Both the position numbers and the translations under genes were made by a program. Below, in pieces: positions 36,240 through 47,194 of a stretch of 64,000 nucleotides of DNA; positions within the stretch are counted from its first letter, which is position 1; every line of letters starts with the position of its first letter. The notes beneath the pieces were generated by a model. That model had not been told where the DNA came from. It ran no database searches and saw only the letters and a list, made by a program, of their open reading frames with translations. The stretch covers positions 71,056,714 through 71,120,713 of the forward strand of contig OX328099.1 in the NCBI GenBank assembly GCA_946811185.2, in the 5' to 3' direction. The stretch comes from Hippopus hippopus. Its lineage: Eukaryota > Mollusca > Bivalvia > Cardiida > Cardiidae.

Positions 36240-38065
36240 AATACAAATACACTAAATACAAGACAAAACAGTCTGATTAATCTTTCACTTGAGATTTTTA
36301 CATTCCCAAAAATAGACACAAAATGGCTTCAAACACTATATTTTTTTTTTAAGGTATACAGCCGATTTCCATTACTCTGTGAATTCTCATATCTATGTGA
36401 ATTTATGTCTGCTAGCAATATTTTGTTGCACATTCTGTTTTTGTGCCCCCTATCAAATTTTTCCAGGCGTAAATATTCCAGAGAGGCTCTCTATGCTGAA
36501 GAAATGTGTCAAGTAGAAAATTACAATGAAAAAAATCATTTTTTTTTCTAAACAATGTTTCTTCTCTATAATTCATTAGTTGTCTGTACAACACAACTTT
36601 TTTTACAGTAAAAACCCATGAATTCCACAGTGTTTCATGTACCTGTGCGTCCTGTGTCAGGGACGCAAAGAAATCACTGATGACGCTAAACTTTGCAATA
36701 TGTGCACTGATTTTGGTTTCAATGCCTTTTGCAAAATTTTGTTTGATCCCATTGGATTAACATGTTTTCATTTTCTACCTGAACATTGGTAATTTTTCCA
36801 CTCTAAACTGGTAAACCTTTAATTTTTTTATCTTTACAGTCTATTTCTAGTCTAAGTAATGTTCTAGTCTAAGGAATGGTTTCCAGTTTTCTTTTTTCAG
36901 GTATACAAGGAAATTTGATATGCAGCATATTTTTCTCAGTAGGCTCAAAATACGCACAGGAAATTTTTTGACGAAATGGAAATCGTTTGAGGAAACGGAA
37001 ACTGTCGGGGTATAAAAACGAATCAGAAAGTAATTATTTGCCGATGAAAGCATAAAATGATAGTTTTTCAATCACTCTGAGTAAAATTTTCTGCAATTAA
37101 GAAAGAAATAGTATGCCTTTGAGCAGATATATGTCCCTGCTTTGAGCGATAGATGGACATTGGCATATTACTTTCTTTCCTGGGCGAAATGGAGATCTAT
37201 TAATTTCATATGCTTCCTCATGATTTCCATTTTAAATATGTTTGAGGTCCAATTTCCCCTGCATTCATAAGAAAAGAACAATTATTGTTCTGGTATTATA
37301 AAAATAAGTGAGATTAACACAAAATGTTTTGAATTTTACTTGTCACAAAATCATATAGACATAGATACAGATTTTTTAACAATTTAATCAAATTATTGAA
37401 ATAGGATTTAAAAGGTGGGACTCACAAAGTTTGCTTCAGACTTATAGTTTTCCATCCGGGTAAGTCCCTAGACTCACTTATAGCAAACTGTAAAAAAATC
37501 ACTGATTCCAAGTAGGCCATAGAAAATGCATGTGTGAGAAATATGAAGACTGTGACCTTTAGGAATACCCCCCTGTGTGACGTCATATGACAACATTTGG
37601 TAGGACTGCTTCTTTCAAAGTGATTCACAAAGTGTCTCCTCAATTCCAGCTACTGGTTAAATGTATTTTTAAGGTAACTTTACCATGAAAAACAGGTTAG
37701 ATGTAACTTTCCATAACCAAAAATGAATTTTGACTCTTTCCTTGTCAATATGCCATGCAGTAAAATACAATTGTTCACCGTTCGTACAAAATGACACTCT
37801 GAATAATAAACAGCAACTTGAGATGATCCCTGATTTCTGGAAACCTCACATTTGATCTACCTCTGCATTCACCGCATATGGACAGGGTTAGTATAATATG
37901 TGGCTTTTTTTGCACATCCATTTTTTTTACCTAAAAATAATGTCTGAATAATTTCAAGATCATTATCATGGATTAAAATATTTTTATTATTATCATTTTA
38001 GCATGGATTCATGTGAATATTTTAGCCCATAATTGGATTGTACCGTTCAGCTTCAGTGCGAATGG
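36240..38065. other. Intergenic stretch without recognised genes
   Basis: AT-rich; no repeat family shared with the rest of the window and no frame I would call coding. Confidence 0.4.
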
Positions 38066-38069
38066 GCCG

Positions 38070-39280
38070 CAGGGCTTTTTTTCCAAAAATTGGAAAGTGG
38101 CCTTAGCCTTTCTTTTTTGGAAATTCAAGCGCGATTTTGGCCAAATTGGGAAAAAGCAGACTGACTTTCAAGGTACATCAATAAAATAAATTGATGGCAG
38201 TGTACATACATACAGTAAATAGAAATTTGCAACAATTTAACAATTGAAACAAATTCAAGTTACACTATATCTGCTTAAACCATGGCCAAATATCTCACAG
38301 TATTTGCACATATAGGCTTATAGCCCTTTTTAACACTACTGTGGTACACCCATGGGTGCTGGAGTTAATACTTCAGCAGAAATGCTTTCGGCCATCATAA
38401 TAATTATGATACAAGGGAATCATTATCTGTGGAAGTTACAATGCTAGGCTTGGATATTATGTTTGCAGATGTAGAGTTTGCATCATGTGCAGTGATAATA
38501 ATTGTCTAGTCTTCAGACAAAGGGAGATCGGCGATGTCTGACAGAACCGGCACTTCAGATCGATACTCAGTATGCAGAGATTTGATTACCTGTAGATAGG
38601 TCAGCAAAGAATTTGAACGTTTCAAGCCGAAAGTAAAAAGGCTGCTCTGGCCTTTATTATCTGCAGCCCTTTTAACAAACTTTTTGTAATGTTTCCCGGT
38701 TCCTGACATGTTTTACTTGGGTACAGCGTGTTTGTTTTTTTTTTCAAATACGTTTACTGCAACCGAGTAAGAATGAGTTCCACAGTGTTAAATTAAGAAA
38801 ATTTCTTTTGTCAGCTGTAAGTTTTTACGAAAGACAAACAATCATATAACATGTCAAAGGATTTAATACTGAATGATAAGGAAATGACAACCGCGTCAAG
38901 TCTACATGCTGTGTTATAATGCGCAAAAAATAACTCGGTTCGGTTAAGGTTGCCTCCAAATGGCGCCAAGAAATCGCAACATTTCGACCATACTGCAGCA
39001 CAGTCAGCTGAGTCATTTCGGTACAAATCAATTAAAAGCCTGCTTTCGGTTTCAATCGCTGCTAAATAACAAAAGTTTTATGTCTGATCATGTGAAATAG
39101 CTTTCAAGATATTGCTATTTTAACTTACTGGGAATTTCAGCATTGTATTATGAGAAATTCTTTCACCGAATCGGGAAATTCTTCCACCAAAATTGGTAAA
39201 AAAAGATGCTTTTTGCAATTGGGAAGTCACCGAATATTGGCCTCAATTATAGAAATAAAAAAAAAACCTTGGCCGTGGTT
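38070..39280. mobile_element. Possible hAT-derived region
   Basis: Starts CAGGGCTTTTTTTCCAAAAA, a common hAT-type end, and shows the AATTGGGAAAAAG / AATTGGTAAAAAAAG theme near both sides. The minus strand at 38709-38506 has a 67-codon frame beginning MSGTGKHYKKFVKRAADNK. The right terminus and target duplication were not found, so this is tentative. Confidence 0.25.
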
Positions 39281-39943
39281 TAGCCATTACCTCCTCTGCC
39301 GGAAACCTCAATCGATGCATAAAATCAGAAAAAAATGGATCGTTTTTCAAATCGAATCTTCGAAGCAAATGGAATGTGAGAAGTCTGAGACCTCTGAAGC
39401 ATCCAGCGGCTCCAAACGTAAATATGAAATGGTCCGCGACAAGGAATGTGACAAGAAAGCATGTTTTTAACGGGACTTGGTTGAAAGATTCCTGCAGTTG
39501 AATGGCATCAGGCATCATATAAAACACATGTAATTTATGATCCCTAATGCCATTTAAAACTGTTTTGCTTCAGACAAGTAAGCCATCCTGTCGGACAAGT
39601 GGATTTTTTTAATTTACCTGTCTGTGTACGAGTAGAAATTTCTAAGATTTCCACACCCCTGAATAAAGTTAAAAGAAAGACTACCACTTTCAATAAGGAA
39701 TATGTTGAGAGATGTTGAGGGAGACATTCTATCAAGAACTGGGGGACGAATAGGGGACAGTTTGGGTGTCACACTACTTCGAGGTTGCTTCCGAGTTGTA
39801 GTAGTTAAAGGTAGTCACATGTGGAATTTTACAGTAGCACTTTTGTTGCACAATTTTATGGAGCTGAGAGAACTTAGTGGTATATAATTTAGACTAGCTT
39901 CACTTAGATGTGTTTCTGTTGTGTATTGACAAGACAATTTGTG

Positions 39944-40135
39944 TCACTGTAGGTACAAGAACTTGGGATCAAGGCTGTAAACAGGTGTTTTTGAGGGAAC
40001 AAATTCTGTGGTGTATGTTGGTTGGGATTTAGCAAAATCCACATTCAGTTTGCATATTATTTTTTGCTTTTTAAGGACTATGGATCTACTTTTGGGAGAC
40101 GCAGGCGGAGAAGCCAAAGGTTTGCTATTAAGCAA
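39944..40135 (-). other. Open stretch of possible coding origin
   Basis: The minus strand encodes a Ser/Pro/Lys-rich stretch (SPPASPKSRSIVLKKQK) followed by more ordered sequence. A second open stretch with SPIRPPVLDRMSPST lies at about 39690-39800 on the same strand. They resemble disordered protein or a transposon-derived frame. No gene assignment and no confirmed splice sites. Confidence 0.15.
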
Positions 40136-40249
40136 TCCGTAAAGTCTCTAAGATAGTATATTTCACTCTATTTTCAATATGGCAAAAAACCAGTGGTGTG
40201 ACACCTTTGACCAAAGATGGGACGATTTGAGTGTGGGACGTTTTCATTG

Positions 40250-41145
40250 TGAAACGTTTTAACCGGATTTGCCTTTTGCAAAATTGTGAACAGCGTCTCA
40301 ATCACACAAATTCAAACCATTTTTACATTTGAAACTTTTGCAACCCTTTTCCTATTTTTCAAATTCGTAGGCAACTTTCAATATCAATGAAATAAGAAAA
40401 AATCCACATGCTAGAACGCGAGTTGCAAGAGTGGGTGGGGTTTCTAAGTTTTGGTCAAAGTGGTTTTCTTTCCTTTCGGACAGTAACAGCCTTTACTGCC
40501 CCATGTTTCATGCCTCAAGTCAGAATTATTGTGTAAAAATATCACCAACAGTAAATATTTAAGAGCTAAAAATTATACCGGCGCCCCTGTTACTGAAAAA
40601 TTCTGTCTCTCAGACGGAAAGTGTTGACTGTTGTTCAAAATGTTAGTCACGGACGTCACGTGATCATTCCATTTTCATCCAATAAAATTTGATAATGAGA
40701 CAGAAAATCTTCCATCTTTCATTATGTTTTATGTGAAACAATTTGAAAAATCAGCTTATCATTACCTGATTTGCAGCGTGAATATAAATCTTATCTTTGA
40801 AGTTTAATACGGGGTACTACCGTCAGAGTGCGCCATTCATGAAAATTTCGTCTGTCAGGAACACTGAGCATGCGCAGTATAACAGACAATCCCAGCAAAA
40901 TCCTCATATCATGAGCAATTTAGGAAACTAATCTCTTAATCTTGAATGATTTCCAACTTCATGCTCTAGACTGGATGCACTTATGTGCTTTTTTAACGGT
41001 TTAGATCGCCATAATTATGTAGCTGTAGATTCAGATCTACTTAGATCTATATTGATTTTCTTTGTAATATGATCAATGCAAGGAAAAATTTATGCTCTAT
41101 GTAAATCTATGTGTAGCCTACGGTAGATCGTGATCTACAAGATCA
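40250..41145. other. Intergenic stretch with promoter-like motifs
   Basis: GCATGCGCAG (NRF1-like) at about 40869 and GACGTCACGTGATC at about 40653 stand out in AT-rich sequence. These could mark a promoter, possibly of EB1, but no transcript evidence is available here. Confidence 0.2.
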
Positions 41146-41151
41146 TTTTAA

Positions 41152-41372
41152 AAATACTTTTTTCCACACAATCCCGACATTTAACGACCTGAGGAAGACG
41201 CATTTTAAAATCATTGCGGGAAAAGAAGAAAATGCTGGTATCCAAGTGGTCCAAGTTTCTCCAAGTGCTGTCAAAATCAAATGCAACCATTTTAGTTACA
41301 TTTACACTGGACATTGTCTGCAAATGCAATCGATCTGGACATGTTAAAAATTTTGTCCTTTGATAGAGTTAA
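41152..41372 (+). mobile_element. Family A MITE, A32
   Basis: TTTTTTCCACACAATCCCGA to TTGATAGAGTTAA; second hairpin arm replaced by CCAAGTGGTCCAAGTTTCTCC. Confidence 0.65.
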
Positions 41373-41504
41373 CTGAATAAAAAATTCCTGATGTCTGGTA
41401 GAAAGCGAATGTAACAGCTACCGTTATACATGATTTCAAGTGGAGAAAACGCTAACTCAAAGAGCTATCGTCTAGTAAATTTGTCTGACATCAGTAGGCC
41501 TAGT

Positions 41505-41528
41505 CAGGGATCTTATATACAATCCCTG
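41505..41528. mobile_element. 24-bp palindromic micro-insertion
   Basis: CAGGGATC...ATCCCTG flanked by GCCTAGT on both sides (41498-41504 and 41529-41535). Ends match the 34-bp insertion at 42612-42645. Confidence 0.6.
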
Positions 41529-42249
41529 GCCTAGTCTGCAACTTAATGGAAAGATTAATAAGCCTAATACACGATATTTTTACTGCTCGATCTTGGGGTC
41601 GTAAATTGTTTTACATACGACCCTGTTCGATCATATGATTAGGTAAATCTACCAACAATCTACAGTGAACCCAGAGAGAAACTTTCGTAAAGTAGATCTA
41701 TGTGCAAAATTTCAATGTTACCTTGGAGACGTACCCACATACACATTTGGTAATTCATGTTAGGAAAATAGGTCAATTAATCCCCAGGTAAAAGTCAGGT
41801 TGGCTTATAAATAGAAAAGGTTTTAAATAAAACTTTTTTTTTTATTATTAGAAATTTCAATGCCAAGTAGATCTAGACCTAGATCTACTCTGCAGAATTT
41901 ACGAAAGAAGACTGTGGGTATGCTGGAGGCTGGGCTTCCTACTTCAGGTTTGCCAGTTTGGCAACCGAAAGCTGAAAATGTTCTAGGTCCTTATCACGAT
42001 TAGAATTAGTCATAAAAATTCATAGGAAAGATTATTTCTCGGTTAAAGCATGTAGGCATGGAAGCGTCAAATAGACTAGTTCTAGGTCAACATGTAGTAT
42101 GATGGATTTGGGGTGCCAAAATGTTCTTCTTCCCCCACCCTGAGTATTAACATTATTGATGGCGGGATGCCTTCCTGCTCTGAAGTCTACGGTAATAATG
42201 TGCAGGAGTGTAGCTGCCTGTACACAAAAACACAGTCGCGTATACTTTG

Positions 42250-42294
42250 CAAAATAATAATAATAATAATTATTATTATTATTATTATAATAAA
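42250..42294 (+). repeat. AAT/ATT microsatellite, palindromic
   Basis: A run of (AAT) units passes into a run of (ATT) units, so the tract can fold back on itself. An AT dinucleotide run follows at 42381-42396. Confidence 0.9.
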
Positions 42295-42554
42295 ATTTTG
42301 CCGAAAAAACGTCACTAACGGCCACCAAATAGCTTTTACAACTCAAAAACTTTCTGGGAGAGACGGTTTTACTTTTGCGTATATATATATATATTTATTT
42401 GGGCTAGCTAAGCCCCTGATGTGTATTTGCTGTTTTTAAGTATCAGATTTGATAAAGTCGCTTATAAACTGTTAATCTGCTAAAGACACTTCATGAATGT
42501 TTTAGCTATAGCAAAAATGCGATTTCAAAGCTTTTTTACAGAGGAAAAAAATGT

Positions 42555-42705
42555 CCTCAATGGAGAACAGTGCAGATCTAAGATCAGACTGCACGTTCTG
42601 CTTAGTACAATCAGGGATCGTATATACACATGTATAAGATCCCTGGTACAATGTTGATTATACACTGTTCGCAATCATGCTCAGCAGCCTGAAGGTTAAT
42701 TTCAG
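42555..42705. mobile_element. Family H copy interrupted by a micro-insertion
   Basis: AACAGTGCAGATCTAAGATC and ACACTGTTCGCAATCATGCTC flank the 34-bp insertion at 42612-42645; the inner arm is diverged. Confidence 0.5.
42612..42645. mobile_element. 34-bp palindromic micro-insertion
   Basis: CAGGGATCGTATA / TATAAGATCCCTG arms around CACATG, flanked by GTACAAT on both sides (42605-42611 and 42646-42652). Confidence 0.65.
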
Positions 42706-42715
42706 TTATGTACAG

Positions 42716-43719
42716 TGTGACCCCCAAAAAATACCACCCAAGGAATCGTTAATAGAATTCACAATTCTTTCTGCAATCCAACCATTTTTGGTGCAAATGA
42801 ACTTAACTTTAGTCTATGCCTGACGTGTCCACAAAGTTTCAGTCACGAATGTCCATCAGGCTTTGTTTTATCACCGTTTCATGACATGCTCCAAATGTGC
42901 ACTTCTGCGTTGCAAGCACACTTGGACACGACATGCAAAGTTGTCAATAAATCTGACACAATCCTACGTCAGTATTAATTGCCAAGAGTGAACTCAAAGA
43001 ATAACATCTTCTAGGGGACAACTTCCACCAGAAGGTTGTCTGTAGAGGCCTGGGTGCACCTCACCAAGTACACTGCATGGGTTGCAATATCAAAACATAG
43101 GATCATTGGTCCTTACTGCTTTGAAGACTAGAATGAACGGTCAGTGACGATCAATTATGAGTGCTACCTAGTGGTCGATAAGAAGTTTTGGGCAGCATTG
43201 GGCAGACGAAGAGGTTTTTGTGAGGGATGAACAATGGTTTCAACAGGATGGAGCAACTCCCTAACTTCAAATGACTCGTTGGAATGGCTGCAGGGACACT
43301 TTGGTGATCGTCTCATCAGTAGGAGGTGTGATCCTGAAAGGGCTTCACACTCACCTGACCTTAACTCCCAAGGTTTTTATCTGTGGGGTTATCTCAAAGT
43401 AATGTCTATCGGAACAACCCCCAAACTATTCCTGAACTGAAGAGGGCCATCACGGCCAAAATCAGGGCAATACTGAGGGAGGGGTGTGTCAGTAATTGAC
43501 AATTTTGCACGTCGTATCCCAGTGTGCTTGCAACGCAGAGGTGCACATTTGGAGCATATCATGGAACAGAGATAAAACAAAAACTGTTGGACATCCATGA
43601 CTGAAACTTGTTGGACACGTCAGGCATATACTGAAGTTTACCAAAAATTGTTGGATTGCAGAAAGGATTGTGAATTTTATTAACGATTTCAAGGGTGGCA
43701 TTTTTTGGGGGATTGTGTA
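42716..43719 (+). mobile_element. Degenerate mariner-like transposon with very long inverted ends
   Basis: CCCCCAAAAAATACCACCC near the left end is matched by the complement of GGGTGGCATTTTTTGGGGG near the right. The arms stay recognisably complementary for about 230 bp (42716-42960 against 43495-43719). The right arm contains the end of the transposase frame, so the left arm is an inverted duplicate of that coding end. Confidence 0.8.
43045..43573 (+). pseudogene. Mariner-family transposase, C-terminal half, broken
   Basis: Fragments in shifting frames on the plus strand: DEQWFQQDGA, SNDSLEWLQGHFGDRLIS, SHSPDLN and FYLWGYLK. The end resembles CLQRRGAHLEHIM. DGA-PH and SPDLNP-D-YLWG are the second and third acidic-residue motifs of mariner/Tc1 DDE transposases. 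Frameshifts and the loss of the first part make it inactive. Confidence 0.75.
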
Positions 43720-43792
43720 AAGGGTTAGCTCGTTGCAAAGGGTAGTACAGTAAATTCCAATTTATTTTATACCATCTCGTTACGCTAAATAT

Positions 43793-44056
43793 GAACCGTG
43801 CTCTGCAAAGGTGGTTTAATGCATCTACAAAAAAGTATCGATTCAAATCAGTCTGAGCAGTCCGCGCCGGCTGGCCGTCGTCGAAACTTTTTGCTATCGG
43901 TCAATTTTCTGTATGTCAAAGGCCCATCCTACCTCATGATTCATTTGATTGTAAGACAAAAAAGATTTTATTTATCCATGATTATACATGTGATGACTTG
44001 CTTGGTATAATGCATCACGGAGATGCATTAAGCCCCCTTTTGCCAAAACGCCGCTC
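43793..44056 (+). mobile_element. Family B MITE, B9
   Basis: GAACCGTGCTCTGCAAAGGT to CCAAAACGCCGCTC, complete, immediately right of the mariner element; hairpin arms diverged (GTCTGAGCAGTCCGCGCCGG). Confidence 0.75.
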
Positions 44057-44244
44057 ATATTATTTTATTTTAGTTTAACATAGATAGATTACTTATATTA
44101 AAAACTTCAAATGAACTAACGTTATGAGGTTCGAAGTTTCATGAATTACATTCGGCTATATCACCGTAGTCTGGTAGATCTAGGGGTCAAAGTCCTTTTT
44201 AGTTAAACTTGCCTATTTTAACATCAATGATGAAACAAGTTCTA

Positions 44245-44398
44245 CAACTAGATTCTGGGTTATTCGTGGGAGTGTCCTTGTGCAAGACACTTTAGAGCCG
44301 CAGTCTAGCACTAGTGAATTCCAAGAAAAACATGAGTATGCTAGTTGTTGCCGTGAATAATAGTAAAAGTGGGTAAAATATCAATCAATCAATCAAGA
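44245..44398 (+). mobile_element. Family K SINE, 3' part
   Basis: TCGTGGGAGTGTCCTTGTGC to the tail (CAAT)n matches the body of the SINE in PSMB2; the tRNA-like head is absent. Confidence 0.7.
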
Positions 44399-44399
44399 C

Positions 44400-46900
44400 A
44401 AGTAGCTGATTAGACTCACCATAATTTCATCAGCTACTTGCTCATGTTGATTGCTTTCTGGAAGTCTTACTACGATCTATAAATACTCACTGTCTAATAC
44501 ACATATGGTCCACGAGGCTAGGTAATTTTTCACCTCAGGGACTTCAATGAAAGAAACTTGTGACAGGACCACTAGATGTTACTGTGCACAAAATATCAAC
44601 ATTATGGGCTTTGTAATTCCATGCAAGAAGATCTCTGTGGTTTTGCATCCTCTTGACTGTGGAACATGTTAGTCAAAAGTTTGACCTTTCTGAAAATAAG
44701 GCAAAGGTCAAACTATGGCAGTTAATTGAAGGTTCTATTCTAATTCTCCCGATACTGAAGGTCCATACCAAATTTCAATGCCAGCTACCTGCTGTGTCGG
44801 ACCAGGAACAACTTTTTTTTTTACGATTTTTGAGGTGGGATGCGAAACAACCCAGCTCAGATTTACCATGTGGGAACTTGAACCCCAAAAATTTGATTCT
44901 TGGGCACCTTACATTGCAATATCAAAAACTGGCAAAGTAATTCTGTTCAAACAGCGACATTTTGAAAACTAGGAAGAAATAGCCACAATAAAATTGAGTA
45001 TGGAAAACTTATGCTAAAGCCCCACTCGCGAAAAACCAAAAATCTTCTCCCGATGGCCCATGATTTTTGTGTCAAAAATTTGGAGCGGTCCCTAGAGAAA
45101 AATGGCCCTTTTTTCAACAAAATAAAGCACACAAATAAAATGAAAAAATAAATTTAAAAGTAGGGAAAAAACATAAACTAAACATAACGGCCACCATGGG
45201 CATATATCCCTCAATTTCCCTAGATAACTTACACATAATCGGCTTAGGCCGAGCACTAATCTGTAAGTAGCCTGTATTGGAACAAAATTTCATACGGAAA
45301 ATAAGCGAAGGCCCCAAAATGTCGTCTTTTTTACAAGCCAAGATATCAATTGATACAAAGGATGTCCACTCAAGAATCATTCATACAATACATGTATATC
45401 AATGAACTCTGGCAAACATTTTTTATACACGATTTTAAAACACTTTGTAGCAGAAGACATATTTTCTCTGGCAATCAATGGTAAGGTTTTGGGACAAAGA
45501 AATAAAACGATACAAATCTTGCTTCATGTTAAATATTCGACACAGCGTAATCTTTAACATCAAAGTAGAGTAGATATTTGTTTTCATCAAAGCAGATGTC
45601 TTCCCCCAAAAGTTTTGACATTTCGGTCAATGTTACAAAAAAAAAAAAAGAGTAAGTACATGTTACCTTTATGTGATCTTTTAAGGTAGTACCCTCCTAA
45701 TGGAAAACAGCTATTTTCACTATAATATTATCCTACAAAATTTGCTATTATTAAAAATTAGTATTATTGTACTACTTTAACCGAGCCACTTTTTCTTTTT
45801 TTTTTTTGTTTCCTTCTTAGAATTATCATTTATAAATCTAAAACCACTATATTCTCGTCACAAAGGGAGACAATAATTACCTCCCTTTTCAGGAAACTAA
45901 CAAAAGTATCAACAAATAATTTCAAGATAGACATCAAAGGAATTTCTGGTCGATTAGAAAGGTGCAAAAATATTATATCAGTATAAATCCTTATTTATCA
46001 ACTATTAAGAAATTTTATTCCATGTTGCACTAGAAGCGTTAGGATGGTAATACCTTAATACCCACTGCCAGCTTGACCTTGGAGACATACATGTATGTGA
46101 ACCTCCAATCTGAGATGGACAAAGTTAATGAAATTGTATTTCTCCTTTTTCAGACACAATCATCGTATCTGAAAACAGAACATTTTCTGTCCAGAAAATT
46201 TGTTTATAAAATACCAACAATGTCATGGTGTAGTAGGCCTATGATAACCATGGGATATAAATAATGACAAATATCTGCCATGAAAAAAAAAAATCTATTT
46301 TATCATGGTCCGTATCATTATCATAAGCTTAAGTGTTTATGAAAATATCAGAAATGGAATGAAAGTGTAATGTTCTGAATTGCCATAAGCTGAATCAGTT
46401 GTCTTGTGGATTTTATGAAATACATAGGCAAGCTAGCAACCAGGCTAACAATCTAATATGCATTGTGTAAATCTTCTGATTTAAAAATAAATCTAACATT
46501 CTTTATTTGTTTAATTGTTTCTGTTCAACTCTTTCTGTCATATAATGCAGCGCTCCATACATATTACTTAGTCTATCGGCTTGATTTCAACTTGGTTTTG
46601 ATAAAACGCAACCCACCTTGGCAGTGCTTTGATAACTGTATTTTCTTTTTTAACCCACCCCTGCTAATGAGGTTACATATGAAATTTGAGTCTGGATGAT
46701 TATTGTTTGAGGAGAGTATCTTGGAGATTGATAAAGGACTGATGGTGGATTGTGAGAGATCTAACCTTGATCAAACCTTCGGCCGAGCCCTCCTGTAAAC
46801 TGGGAATGAAAAACGCATACTCCTTCGTTCTTGCGCGTATATTTGGATGAAAAACTCCTATGTAAAGACCGTGTTGGTTAATCACTTTTTGCTGAAAAAA
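44400..46900. other. Intergenic stretch upstream of PSMB2
   Basis: No recognised repeat family member and no credible exon. TTTGACCTTTC and AAAGGTCAAAC near 44680-44713 resemble family F/G core words in inverted orientation. Confidence 0.4.
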
Positions 46901-47103
46901 AAAAAATCCTTATATATAATAAAAAATTAAGCGGTGTTCTGAAAAAAACAGAAAAGGTAGATTAATGTTCCAATCGTTTGATTTCATTCTGTTTGTGAAA
47001 CTTGCTTACGGGCAAGTGCAAACGAACAAGTCTAATACAAACTTAGTGACTGCATGACTTGCGAATTCTTAGCTGAAAGACGAATACAACAGGCTTCGTA
47101 GGC

Positions 47104-47194
47104 ATGGAATGCTTAATTGGTATTCAAGGAAAGGGGTTTGTCATTGTAGCGGCGGATACTGTGTCGGCCAGAAGCATCGTGTCAATGAAGCAAG
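47104..47194 (+). CDS. PSMB2: PSMB2 exon 1 (residues 1-30)
   Basis: Encodes [19 protein letters not shown] through SMKQ; donor GTAAAT after base 47194, phase 1. No TATA box is evident in the 200 nt upstream. The first part of the intron is repeat-free. Confidence 0.95.

Noticed and set aside
37422..37643. 73-codon minus-strand frame
   Set aside because: Hydrophobic by AT bias, no family recognised, no splice partners in the intergenic region.
42032..42439. Frames of about 105 codons on both strands
   Set aside because: They run through the AAT/ATT microsatellite and an AT dinucleotide run; low-complexity translation, no similarity.
46700..46885. Minus-strand frame just upstream of PSMB2
   Set aside because: Looks partly protein-like but no recognised motif, no convincing acceptor, and the position suggests PSMB2 5' flank.
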